NCBI RefSeq assembly: GCF_011009555.1
Contig: NZ_QXHD01000004.1
Location: 5,056,977 to 5,120,976 of the forward strand
Direction: 5' to 3'
DNA length: 64,000 nt
Source of the DNA: Adonisia turfae CCMR0081
GTDB taxonomy: Bacteria; Cyanobacteriota; Cyanobacteriia; Phormidesmidales; Phormidesmidaceae
Positions 42,637-52,400 of this stretch are shown in pieces; position 1 is the stretch's first letter; every line of letters begins with the position of its first letter. The position numbers and the translations under genes were made by a program. The notes under the pieces were generated by a model that did not search any database, was not told the origin of the DNA, and saw only the letters and a program-made list of their open reading frames with translations.

Positions 42637-43470
42637 ATGACTGATTACGCCTGTCCTGATACTCTTGTCGATACCCAATGGCTAGCCGATCACCTGGATG
42701 ATCCCAACGTGCGCATTGTTGAACTTGCCATGGGCCCAGATCTGCTGGAAAACGCCCATATTCCAGGAGCTGTATTTTGGAGTATTTTTCCTGATTTAAG
42801 CCAGCCAGACATGAGTATCCAGCTGGATCAAGAAACCATTGAAAACGTACTCTCACGCTCTGGCATTAGCCCTGAGACAACAGTTGTTGCCTATGGCAGT
42901 GACATCGCCATAGGTGGCGTTGTTTTCTGGTTACTGACCCTATTCGGCCATGAAAATGTCAAGGTTTTAAACGGTGGTCATCAGAAATGGACAGCAGAAT
43001 CTCGCCCAGTTACGACTGAGTTCTCTACGTTTGCACCTACTCGGTATCAGGCTAAACCCCTGAATTCTAAATTGCGTGTTTTACAAGCCGAAGTAGAAAC
43101 CTCTTTAAAGGAGCCCGATCAAGTCTTGTTGGATGTGCGCACACCTGAAGAGTATCGCGGTGAGATCTTTATAATGAAGCCTCCGGAGGGGCAGGAACGG
43201 GCAGGGCATATTCCTGGGGCTGTGCATGTGGAACATACCGATACGGTTAATGATGACGGCACATTTAAATCATTTAATGATCTCAAGCATCTCTATAGCC
43301 AACGGGGCATTACACCGGATAAAGAGGTTTTTCCCTACTGTGCCATTGGTGGGCGTTCGGCGTTTATCTGGTTTGTGTTGACATACTTGTTGGGGTATCC
43401 AAATGTACGTAATTACGATGGCTCATGGAATCAGTGGAGCCGCTTGCCGGGTATGCCAACAGAGCCATAG
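42637..43470 (+). CDS. Sulfurtransferase (two-domain rhodanese)
   Basis: 277 residues, the standard length of thiosulfate or 3-mercaptopyruvate sulfurtransferases. The first rhodanese domain (LADHLDDPNVRIVELAMGPD) is inactive; the second has VLLDVRTPEEYRGE and the catalytic loop with Cys235 in FPYCAIGGRSA. In the usual CRxGxR(S/T) loop the Arg after Cys is Ala, as in some thiosulfate-type variants. It transfers sulfane sulfur to cyanide or thiols. A good ribosome site (TAGGAG) precedes the ATG. Confidence 0.92.
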   Translation: MTDYACPDTLVDTQWLADHLDDPNVRIVELAMGPDLLENAHIPGAVFWSIFPDLSQPDMSIQLDQETIENVLSRSGISPETTVVAYGSDIAIGGVVFWLLTLFGHENVKVLNGGHQKWTAESRPVTTEFSTFAPTRYQAKPLNSKLRVLQAEVETSLKEPDQVLLDVRTPEEYRGEIFIMKPPEGQERAGHIPGAVHVEHTDTVNDDGTFKSFNDLKHLYSQRGITPDKEVFPYCAIGGRSAFIWFVLTYLLGYPNVRNYDGSWNQWSRLPGMPTEP

Positions 43471-43535
43471 ACCCTTATGTAGACCTCTATATATCTATAC
43501 TTGAGTTTGGAGATCCGATCAACGATGATCTTGCT

Positions 43536-43564
43536 GCCCACCGATTCGGCTGGATTCGGTGGGC
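43536..43564 (+). terminator. Hairpin after rhodanese gene
   Basis: GCCCACCGA (43536-43544) and TCGGTGGGC (43556-43564) form a perfect 9-bp stem with an 11-base loop, extended by CTT/AAG with a bulge. It lies 66 bases past the stop codon. No T tract follows. Confidence 0.5.
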
Positions 43565-43741
43565 AAGAGGGATGGTTCTGCACAATGGCCATGGGCTACG
43601 GTAAGGTGGCAGTATTCAGCTACCAGGCAGTTAGCCTCTAACCATGGAAGCTGGAGCTGGAGCTGAGCTGTTGCTGGTTGACTGAGCTTGATAATCGGCA
43701 ATTTAGCCTAAATCCCAGAGATTGATGGAGATTTTTAAGCG

Positions 43742-44278
43742 ATGGCCAACTACGTCTATATTGCAACCAGCCTCGACGGATTTATCGCGACACCCGACGG
43801 TGGTGTTGATTGGCTTGACGACATCCCCAATCCTGATCAGAGTGACTTTGGCTACGGTGAGTTTATCAAGCGTGTCGATGCCATTTTAATGGGACGAAAC
43901 AGTTTTGAGAAGGTTCTCTCATTTGGTACTTGGCCCTATGAAAAGCTGGTTTTTGTTTTGAGTAATCGCTTAAAGCATGTTCCTGATAACTTAGTAGACA
44001 GTGTGGAAATTGTCAGTGGCAACGATCTCAAAACACTGGTTGGACAGTTGGATAAACGTGGGTACCACAATTTGTATATTGATGGCGGTCGCACCATCCA
44101 AAGTTTCCTGGCGGAGGACATGATTGATGAAATGATTATCACCAGAGTCCCTGTCTTACTAGGCGATGGCATTCCACTATTTGACAAACTTATAAATAAA
44201 CTGCAATTTAGGCATAACAAGACTGAGCTATTTAACAATATGCTGGTGAAGAGTGCTTACAGTCGCATTAGAGCATGA
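43742..44278 (+). CDS. Dihydrofolate reductase family protein (RibD C-terminal type)
   Basis: 178 residues. The fold elements ATSLDGFIATPDGGVDWLDD, DAILMGRNSFEKVLSFG, LVFVLSNR, YIDGGRTIQSFL and IITRVPVLLGDGIPLF mark the RibD_C/DHFR-like reductase family, which uses NADPH to reduce small heterocycles or xenobiotics. It is not a folate-pathway DHFR by pattern. Single gene, convergent features absent. Confidence 0.9.
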   Translation: MANYVYIATSLDGFIATPDGGVDWLDDIPNPDQSDFGYGEFIKRVDAILMGRNSFEKVLSFGTWPYEKLVFVLSNRLKHVPDNLVDSVEIVSGNDLKTLVGQLDKRGYHNLYIDGGRTIQSFLAEDMIDEMIITRVPVLLGDGIPLFDKLINKLQFRHNKTELFNNMLVKSAYSRIRA

Positions 44279-44662
44279 TTTTTGTAGTAAGGAGCAAGCC
44301 ATAAATAACATCCAAACGTAACTGTTGAAGAGACGTTCCAGGGAACGTCTGTACATTCAAAATTTGGAAGTTAATTGATTTTGCTTTCCAAGCATATATT
44401 CGTTTTGTAAACTTGCCATCTTTTCGGGTTGAGACGAGTATTTAGGAGCGTTTCCACAAATATCTCTATTTCTGTCGAGATCGATATTTTACAACCTTTA
44501 AATTTAGAAAAAGATCCGTATAACAAACACATACACAAATTAGGTGTTGTTAGCTTGAGTGCAAATCAACAGTTTATAGCTATGGTTTTCAACCATAAAA
44601 CGCTTGTCAATAGATAACTCCTTTACTTGTCAATAGATCATTCCCTTACTAAATACCTTATT
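44279..44662. other. 384-base spacer
   Basis: Between the DHFR-like and TPR-protein genes. It contains the palindromic element at 44331-44350 and A/T-rich sequence. A short frame at 44429-44617 has no recognisable content. Confidence 0.4.
44331..44350. repeat. Short palindromic repeat (dispersed-repeat type)
   Basis: AGACGTTC and GAACGTCT form an 8-bp stem around CAGG (the 20-base core AGACGTTCCAGGGAACGTCT). Elements of the form GAGACGTTCC..GGAACGTCTC are scattered in many cyanobacterial genomes (recalled). It may end the DHFR-like transcript. Confidence 0.6.
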
Positions 44663-46282
44663 ATGTCAACTCTTTTTTTGAAATCGCTCTTGAGTAGTGG
44701 CATTGCTTCCATTGCTTTGCTTTCGTCTGGCCACTCTGCCCTGGCACAATCGACCGATTTTAGCCAGGCTAAACAGCTGGCAGATATTGCATTTGGCTAT
44801 GCGATCGCAAACCAACCCAACAAAGCTATTCCACTGCTGGAGCAAGCCGCTACATACGCAGGAGGAGACTGCTTTGAAAGCAACGCATGGTTAAAAATCG
44901 GAGTGGGTTATCGAGCCGTAAACCAGTCCAGTAAAGCCGAAACATTTCTAACTCGGGCAGTGGAGACTGCTATCGATCACACCGAAGGAAAATGCGCCTC
45001 TAGTGGTACATCGCCCAGTGAATCACTGCTTAATCGGGCGGTTGAATATGCTGAAGCGGGCCATTTAGATCTGGCTGTGCACCTGGTTCAACAGGTGCAG
45101 GCTTGGTCACACCCCCTGGCGATGGCAGAGATTGCGGCAGAGTATGAGCGAGCCGGTCAACCGCGACAAGCGCAACAAATGATTGCCCAGGCTGTTGCTG
45201 AGATGAAGAAGTATGAAAATGAAGACTTGGTGGATGTCGTCACTGCTAACCAACTATTTTTGGCAGCAACAGGTCTGTTGATCCTTGAAGAGCAGAAAGA
45301 TCTGGCAAAATTTGTCATAGAGAAAAGTGAAATACTCTCTTTCCTCGAAGATGAGGGTACCGATGTTCTTGAAGATAACTTTGAAACCTACCAGGTGCTA
45401 GATTTCGTAAGACTGTTAATCGAAATTGACAAGACGCAACAAGCACTCGCTGTTTTAGACGCAACGAGACCGACTATTCAGCCTTCGCCAAGGTTTCCTT
45501 TAGATGAGGCCCATAGCTGGATCGATTTAGCACAGTTATATAGCAGGCTGGGCAGTGATCAGGCCGAGAGTACCTGGGAAAAAGCCAGAGCAATTGTAGA
45601 GCAAATGCCTAATGCCTCTACTAAGTCATCGGCGCAGCGTGCGCTGGTACAAGCATACTCAGAGTCAGAAGACTTTGAGCGAGCCCTGGCTTTGGCAGAG
45701 ACCATAGAGAATGTTAGTGCACGACAACGGGCCTATGGGGCAATTGCGGTGGCCTATGCTAAAGCTGGATTGGTGGAGGATGCCAATAGCCTTGTGGAGT
45801 CCATAGGGACGCCTGACTTTGCTAAACGAGAGGTGATCCGTACCTATTTGGAAACTGAACAGTATGCTGAGGCTGAACGCCTGGCCAAGCAATCTGACAT
45901 ATTAGATTTCCTGCCCCAGGTTGGCAGCGCCTATTGTAGGATGGAACTACCGGAGCGTGTGGTGCCTTTGTTTGAGTACTTGAGCGAAACAAACTCTCAC
46001 CCTGTAACTTGGCTCCGTCAGTGTACGGCCACTGCATTTGCAAGACAAGGACAGTTTGATCAGGCCATGGAAGTGGCGCAGACCGTGACCGGACCGGAGA
46101 CTAAGGCTGCTGTGCTGGTTGCGATCGCAGCCCAACATACCAACCCATCCAACCATTCAGCCTGGGGCCGGTTTGTACAACGGTTGCCCTATCCCCTGCG
46201 CGCCTGGTTAAGCCCTGCTGAAACCCAGGAAGCCGTTGACATACTTGACCAAGCCCTGGCTCTAATTCAAACAGATTCCTAG
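44663..46282 (+). CDS. Exported TPR-like repeat protein
   Basis: 539 residues from ATG 44663. A signal peptide (STLFLKSLLSSGIASIALLS ending ALAQS) is followed by helical repeats throughout: for example QAKQLADIAFGYAIANQPNK, AIPLLEQAATYAG, AETFLTRAVETAI, ALAETIENVSARQRAYGAIA, VAYAKAGLVEDANSL. These have the spacing of tetratricopeptide repeats. It should be a periplasmic scaffold. No partner is encoded adjacent. An upstream TTG at 44627 is an alternative start but would destroy the signal peptide. Confidence 0.85.
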   Translation: MSTLFLKSLLSSGIASIALLSSGHSALAQSTDFSQAKQLADIAFGYAIANQPNKAIPLLEQAATYAGGDCFESNAWLKIGVGYRAVNQSSKAETFLTRAVETAIDHTEGKCASSGTSPSESLLNRAVEYAEAGHLDLAVHLVQQVQAWSHPLAMAEIAAEYERAGQPRQAQQMIAQAVAEMKKYENEDLVDVVTANQLFLAATGLLILEEQKDLAKFVIEKSEILSFLEDEGTDVLEDNFETYQVLDFVRLLIEIDKTQQALAVLDATRPTIQPSPRFPLDEAHSWIDLAQLYSRLGSDQAESTWEKARAIVEQMPNASTKSSAQRALVQAYSESEDFERALALAETIENVSARQRAYGAIAVAYAKAGLVEDANSLVESIGTPDFAKREVIRTYLETEQYAEAERLAKQSDILDFLPQVGSAYCRMELPERVVPLFEYLSETNSHPVTWLRQCTATAFARQGQFDQAMEVAQTVTGPETKAAVLVAIAAQHTNPSNHSAWGRFVQRLPYPLRAWLSPAETQEAVDILDQALALIQTDS

Positions 46283-46528
46283 CTCGTAGCCAGTATGCCG
46301 ACGATGACAGGTCTTTGACCGTGACAACCTTTGTCGCGTCGCTGTTCTAGCTGTACCGTAACAGTTCTTGCCCAGGTCCCCTCTAATATTATTGTCAGTC
46401 TGAAATGTTTTGAGATGTTTTGTGATTAACTGCAGTCAGGTCGTAAAGAATCCACCGACGACTTTCATGGGATTATCTTGCCTGAGCTAGAATTTCATGA
46501 CGATTTATCACTGTAAAGAGGGTTTTTC

Positions 46529-47812
46529 ATGAGTGCAGAACACGGATTGGGGACAAAGTGTCTACATGCAGGTCAAGAGCCTGATCCCACCACCATGGCT
46601 CGCGCTGTGCCCGTCTATCGCACTACCGCCTATGCCTTTCGGGATACTGAACACGCAGCTAACTTGTTTGCCCTGAAAGAACTGGGCAATATCTATACGC
46701 GGTTGATGAATCCTACCCAGGATGTTTTAGAAAAGCGGGTTGCTGCCATTGAAGGTGGAGCTGCAGCCCTGGCCGTGGCGTCTGGAACCAGCGCTATTTT
46801 TTATAGCATTATTAACATTTGCCAGGCTGGGGATGAAATTGTTTCCGCTAATACGCTGTATGGCGGGACCTACACCATGTTCAAGGACATCCTGCCCCAG
46901 TTTGGCATCAAGGTGAACTTTGTCGATCCCCGCAATCCAGAGAATTTCCGGTCCGCGATTACGGATAAGACCCAGCTGGTGTTCTGTGAAACGGTCAGTA
47001 ACCCAGGGTTAGAAGTATCGGATTTAGATGCGATCGCTGCGATCGCCCATGAAAATGGCCTGCCCCTTGTTGTTGACAGTACCTTTACAACACCCTATTT
47101 AATTCGCCCCATAGAACATGGTGCCGATATTGTGATCCATTCCCTAACCAAGTGGTTAGGAGGCCACGGCACAGGCATCGGCGGCATCATGGTAGACTCC
47201 GGCAAATTTGACTGGACCTCCGGCAAGTTTCCCCTCATGAGTGAGCCAGACCCCAGCTACCACGGTTTGCGATATGCCCATGACCTGGGCCCCTTGACCC
47301 CGATCGCCTATACCCTGCGTATGCGGCTTGTGCCCCTACGTAACCTAGGAGCCTGCATTTCCCCAGATAATTCCTGGATATTCCTCCAAGGTATAGAAAC
47401 CCTGCATTTACGCATGCAGCGCCATTGTGAAAATGCCATGGCCGTGGCCGAGTTTCTGCAACAGCATCCCTCTGTAGAGTGGGTGCGTTACCCTGGCCTA
47501 GAAACCGATAAAGCCCACTCCACTGCCAAACGGTATCTGAAAAATGGATTTGGAGCCATGGTTGTCTTTGGCATAAAAGGGGGAGCTGACGCAGGCAAGA
47601 AGTTCATTGAGCAGCTGACGTTATTCTCTCACCTGGCAAATGTAGGGGATGCGAAAAGTCTGGCCATTCACCCATCCACAACAACCCACTCGCAGCTGTC
47701 AGAGTCTGACCTGCAAAGTGCCGGCATCGCTCCCGAACTGATCCGTCTAGCCATTGGCATTGAAGACATCGATGACATTATTGATGACCTCAAACAAGCC
47801 CTAGCCGCATAG
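46529..47812 (+). CDS. metY: O-acetylhomoserine sulfhydrylase
   Basis: 427 residues. A PLP enzyme of the Cys/Met metabolism family: TKCLHAGQEPDPTTMARAVP, YTRLMNPTQDVLEKRVAALE-like segment, VDSTFTTPYL and the PLP Lys208 in IHSLTKWLGGHG. Length and the insert typical of MetY (SEPDPSYHGLRYAHDLG) distinguish it from cystathionine synthases. It forms homocysteine directly from O-acetylhomoserine and sulfide. It works with MetX encoded 520 bases downstream. Start has GAGGG before ATG. Confidence 0.95.
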   Translation: MSAEHGLGTKCLHAGQEPDPTTMARAVPVYRTTAYAFRDTEHAANLFALKELGNIYTRLMNPTQDVLEKRVAAIEGGAAALAVASGTSAIFYSIINICQAGDEIVSANTLYGGTYTMFKDILPQFGIKVNFVDPRNPENFRSAITDKTQLVFCETVSNPGLEVSDLDAIAAIAHENGLPLVVDSTFTTPYLIRPIEHGADIVIHSLTKWLGGHGTGIGGIMVDSGKFDWTSGKFPLMSEPDPSYHGLRYAHDLGPLTPIAYTLRMRLVPLRNLGACISPDNSWIFLQGIETLHLRMQRHCENAMAVAEFLQQHPSVEWVRYPGLETDKAHSTAKRYLKNGFGAMVVFGIKGGADAGKKFIEQLTLFSHLANVGDAKSLAIHPSTTTHSQLSESDLQSAGIAPELIRLAIGIEDIDDIIDDLKQALAA

Positions 47813-48332
47813 AGTACATGCGCCTTGATTACGAAGGTGCCATCGGACTATCCTCTCCTTCATAAGGGGAGGTGTACACACAAGTGCTCGTCAATAGCCT
47901 TTAGATTGCCTCACCCCCTCTAACTCCCCCTAAAGCCCTCCAGGCATGGGCTAAAGCCTAAGGTAAGGGGGAGGACTGGAGCTTCCCCCCTTGGTAAGGG
48001 GGGATTGAGGGGGGTAGTGCAGGAGATTGAGGTTCAACATGAGATGTGTATACACCGTAGCCCCTTACCAAGGGGGAATTAAGGGGGGTAATGCAGGAGT
48101 CTGAACTCTCTGCCGAGATATGTGTACACCGTGGCTCTTGAAGGGGGGATTAAAGGGATTAAAGGTAGGGCTGATTCATTTTTCCGTTTGCAGGAAAGCA
48201 TGTAAATAAAGTAGTTTTATAAGAATGTCTTGTTTCTTCTGCGCAATCTAAACATTAGTCCCATGGCTTAACACATCAACTCTTCAAGCCTCCACCATCC
48301 CCTTTCAACTCTTCTCTCCCATCGCTTACCTA
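47813..48332. repeat. G/C-rich dispersed-repeat block between metY and metX
   Basis: 520 bases without a gene. Two copies of a unit of about 74 bases follow each other (starts near 47997 and 48071), each reading AAGGGGG, ATTGAGG or ATTAAGG, GGGGTA, TGCAGGAG, then GTGTACACCGT or GTGTATACACC; a third partial copy begins near 48141. Inverted matches (CCCCTTACCAAGGGGG) occur inside. Blocks of this type are typical of cyanobacterial spacers. Promoter of metX must lie here or the genes are co-transcribed. Confidence 0.75.
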
Positions 48333-49454
48333 ATGAGTATTGGCTCAGTCCAGACCAAGTTTTTCCACCTAGACGAACCTTTTCCTTTAGATTCAGGAGA
48401 ATCTTTTGACGCCATCACCCTGGCCTATGAAACCTATGGCACCCTCAACAGCGATGCCAGTAATGCCATCCTGGTTCTACATGCCCTAACCGGTAGTCAG
48501 CATGCAGCTGGTATCAACAAAACATTACCAGGGGCGGAGTCCCTGTGGACAGATGACTGTGTTGTTGGCTGGTGGGACACCTTTATTGGCCCAGGTAAGG
48601 CCCTGGATACAAATCGTTATTTTGTTATCTGTGCTAACTATTTGGGGGGGTGCTATGGGTCAACAGGGCCACGCTCTCTTAATCCACGCACGGGTAAGCC
48701 CTACGGCAGCCAGTTTCCCCAGGTGAGTGCCTGGGATGTGATCCGCAGTCAGCTACAGTTGCTGGATTTTCTGGGTATTGACTGTTTGCATGCTGTGATT
48801 GGTGGGTCAATGGGCGGTATGCTTTCGATTTTGTTAGCCACCCGCTGCCCCCACCGGGTCAAGAATGTTTTGCCCATCGCAACCGGGTTAGAAACCACTG
48901 TGCTCCATCGGGTCCATAATTTTGAGCAGATTCTATCAATTCGTAATGATCCCAAATTTCAAGGCGGCGACTACTACGATACAGAGCCACCCAAAGAAGG
49001 GTTGTTATTAGCTCGGATTATTTCCCATAAAACCTTTGTGTCACTGGCCATAATGGAAAAACGGGCACGGCAAGAAATTACCATAGACCAGCCCATCGGG
49101 CAGTTTTACGAACTATCTAACCCGATTGAGTCCTATATGTTCCATCAGGGCAAAAAATTTGCAGAGCGATTTGATGCCAATAGCTATCTGCGCATTATGG
49201 ATATGTGGCAGCGGTTTAGCCTCAATGCACAACAGCCAGCCTTATTTGAAAAATGTGCCCACCAGCAGTATCTGATTTTTAGCGTCGATTCTGATGTGTG
49301 TTTTTACCCAGAAGAACAAAAGGTCATTGTCAGGGCATTGAAAGCAGCTCAGATGAATGTAAAACACATTACAGTGCATTCTGATAAAGGCCATGATTCC
49401 TTTTTGCTAGAGCCAGATCTCTATGCACCGTATATCCGGTTTGTTTTGGATTGA
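48333..49454 (+). CDS. metX: Homoserine O-acetyltransferase
   Basis: 373 residues. Alpha/beta-hydrolase fold enzyme that makes O-acetylhomoserine from homoserine and acetyl-CoA. The family opening (LAYETYGTLNSDASNAILVL, HALTGSQHAAG), GPGKALDT, YGSTGPRSLNP, nucleophile Ser159 in VIGGSMGGM and the C-terminal His in SDKGHDSFLLEP are intact. Together with metY it gives a complete acetyl route of direct sulfhydrylation to homocysteine. Confidence 0.95.
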   Translation: MSIGSVQTKFFHLDEPFPLDSGESFDAITLAYETYGTLNSDASNAILVLHALTGSQHAAGINKTLPGAESLWTDDCVVGWWDTFIGPGKALDTNRYFVICANYLGGCYGSTGPRSLNPRTGKPYGSQFPQVSAWDVIRSQLQLLDFLGIDCLHAVIGGSMGGMLSILLATRCPHRVKNVLPIATGLETTVLHRVHNFEQILSIRNDPKFQGGDYYDTEPPKEGLLLARIISHKTFVSLAIMEKRARQEITIDQPIGQFYELSNPIESYMFHQGKKFAERFDANSYLRIMDMWQRFSLNAQQPALFEKCAHQQYLIFSVDSDVCFYPEEQKVIVRALKAAQMNVKHITVHSDKGHDSFLLEPDLYAPYIRFVLD

Positions 49455-49496
49455 GACCATGCCACATTTTTAGGGCAATAGGCTGCGAGAACCTGA

Positions 49497-52400
49497 TCAG
49501 CTCCGTGGTCTGTACTTATAAAAATGCGTTTTCTCTAATTTGCCATAGTTGGGATCAGATGGATTATTAAAGTAATCCCAAACCCATCGTTGCACTTCAA
49601 ATGCAGTAATCCTATTTTCTCCCTGGGCTTTCTGATTATGAACATCGCCAAATGCCTGGAGTAGGCTGTCGCACTTTTTAACCTTGGCAGTAACCTCCTG
49701 ATGACAGTCTCTAAAGGTTAAACGATAGCGAGTATTCATGGGTGCATAGATAAATTTATGAGTCGGCTCATGCACCTTTTCCCCAGAATCATAATGGGCA
49801 ATCAGCTTATTGTAGCCAACCATACCTGAGTCGTCATAGCCAGAGAACATTTGGAGAGATGTTAGTGGGTAATACTCCCGATGCTTCACCCAGATAAATG
49901 ACATGGTAACAATCAGCACCGAAACTAAAATCGGATAGAAAAATATCCGCTTGGGACGTAAGGTCTCTCCTTTAGGGGAGTTACTCTGGGCAAACTTAAA
50001 CCAGCCACGCCTATTCAACCAACGACGGATCGCCGTGTAATCATAAAAGATTAGCTGCACCAGAATTAAATCAAAGAAGACAATATTTTGCAGAAAGATA
50101 ATGCCCACATGCATGGCAGCCATGGCAGCTGGCATGATCCAGCGGGCCCAGCGGGAGAAGAGAACTAAACCATAGGCCAGCTCACCATATATCCCCACAA
50201 AGCCCAAAAAGCCAAACACAATGTCAGGGGCATGAACCAAATGTAGGGAAATAGTCCAGTCAGTTTGCAGTGGCTCTAACGTGGTAGAGAGTAGTTTGGC
50301 CTTGAGATTCTGGGGGGCCCACCAGTAGAATCCAGAGAAGTAAATCTTACTCAGCCCAGCCTGAATATACGAAACCCCCAAAATTAGCCAACAAGCATAG
50401 CGTGCCCAAGCATAAATGGGCGCGGGTTCATCGGCGACGGGCACGGGCTCACCGCGCCGCTGTTTTAACCAGCGATCAACCGATAGCGCATCATTACACG
50501 GTGCAAAGGAGAGGACGGCCAGCAGGTAAACGGGGAGCAGCCCAGTGTGGTAAAACCAGGTGTACTGTCGTAAAATACCGCCCAAAACCAGATAGAAAAG
50601 GGCTCCCAATGGCAGTACCCAGCGAGTCTTCAAGCCAATGGTACCTAAGATCAGTACCAGGGCCGTTATCCACTCAAAAAGCTGGAGGCTGGGCTGATGG
50701 CGAGAGAACGCCTCAAATCCAGGAATATTGTAGAAATAATCCATCACCCCCATGGAATGACGAATCTCAATTGGCAGGAGGGCGCTGCTAGGCAGATCCT
50801 CCATCCACAGGGTCATGAGTACTAGCGTGCCGCAGCTAACAATGCGAATTGCGGCCAAGGATTCGGCAGTGGTTTCGGGAACAAAACGTCGGACAAACCA
50901 GGGACTGGTGACCAGCCAGGAAACGGCGGCAAATCCCAGGCAGATAAAGAAGCCATTTTCTGCCGACTGTTGCGGTGCAAACAGCCGTTCAAAGGCAACC
51001 CAGCCAACTGCACCCACCACACCTGCTAGACAAATGATTAAGCGAATGTTACGTGTGGAGATGCGCTCAAACGAAATCCGCTTGAACAGGGCAATGCCGC
51101 TGGCTGCCAAGATTGCCAGTACCCCAAAACCGGTTAGCTTACGTTTGTTCAGACGCAGATACATGCCCACGGTTTCCGGCGTACTGGGGGCCGCAATTTG
51201 AGCGATCTTGAGCCGAGGCACAGACAATACATCCCAGTTCTCACCGCCGTCAGTGGATCGATAGATGGCGGTGTCAACGGCCCCAAAACCAAAGATGGTG
51301 TTATCTTCTGCATAGTTTGGAGAAAACTGAAGCGCCCGACCCGCACAGGGAACATGGGTATATCGTGAGAACGCCAGATTGGGATCGCCGATGGCCTTAA
51401 ATGAATTGCCGCCATCTTCACTTTTGAAGAGACCCCGTCCGCGAACGCTAGCGATCACAGTTTTATCGTTGACGTAATTGGGGGAGATATCCACCGCTTC
51501 GATAAAGGGATTGGCTCCATAGCCTTTACCGTCTAGATGTTCCCAAGTTTTGCCTCCGTCTTCAGTGCGATATAGGCCCTTGCCTGAGGCCACAAATAGG
51601 GTCTGATCGCTAGCAACGTTAGGAGAAACAGCTATCTGTGCAAACGGTAGCTCTTCTAAATCAGTATTCTCTGTTAACAGCGACCACTTCTGACCGGCAT
51701 TCTCACTTTTATAAACACCGCGAATTCCCGTGTTAAAAAGGGTCTGATCATTGGCAAAGTCAGGTGAGATCACCAGGGATGGGGAATCATTGCCCAGTTG
51801 CTTGTCTAGCTGGCCGACACGTTCATAGGTTTTACCGGCATCTTGAGACCGAAAAACAAGTCCCTTCTGGTTGGTACTAAAGACCGTTTGATCCGCCTTA
51901 AAGTTGGGGGAAACGCCCAAACTGACACCTCGGACTTCCTGACTTAATGGATGCACAGACCAGTTCTGACCACCGTTGGCTGACCGTAGAATTTTAGTGT
52001 AGAGAATCGATGAAAAGAGGGTTTGATCGTCGGCGTAGTTACTAGAAAGGGCAATGTCAAAAAAGCGGCGGGGATCTTGCTCACTAGTGGCTGCATCCAA
52101 GGGCTTAAAGCTATTGGTAAATAGAGGCAGGTGTAGTCCCTCGTTAATGCTTTGCCAGGTGTTACCGGCATCATTACTGATGTAAAGTTCACCCACGTAG
52201 GTTGCGATCGCAACCGTCTGATCCTCAGCAAATGTGGGTGATACCGCCATACTGACTACAGTGCCCAAGGACAGCACCTCTAGCTGCTCCCAATGCTGGC
52301 CATTATCTTGACTGCGAAATAGTCCATCAAACCCGCCCAAAAACAACGTGCTGTCTTTGGCATAGCCAGGGGAAACAGCCAACTCCTCAAAATGAGGCAC

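Noticed and set aside
43519-43701. Minus-strand frame after the rhodanese gene
   Set aside because: It covers the hairpin at 43536-43564 and has no protein-like features.
46283-46528. Possible SAM or SAH riboswitch before metY
   Set aside because: No conserved riboswitch core could be traced by eye; only an ordinary leader is visible.
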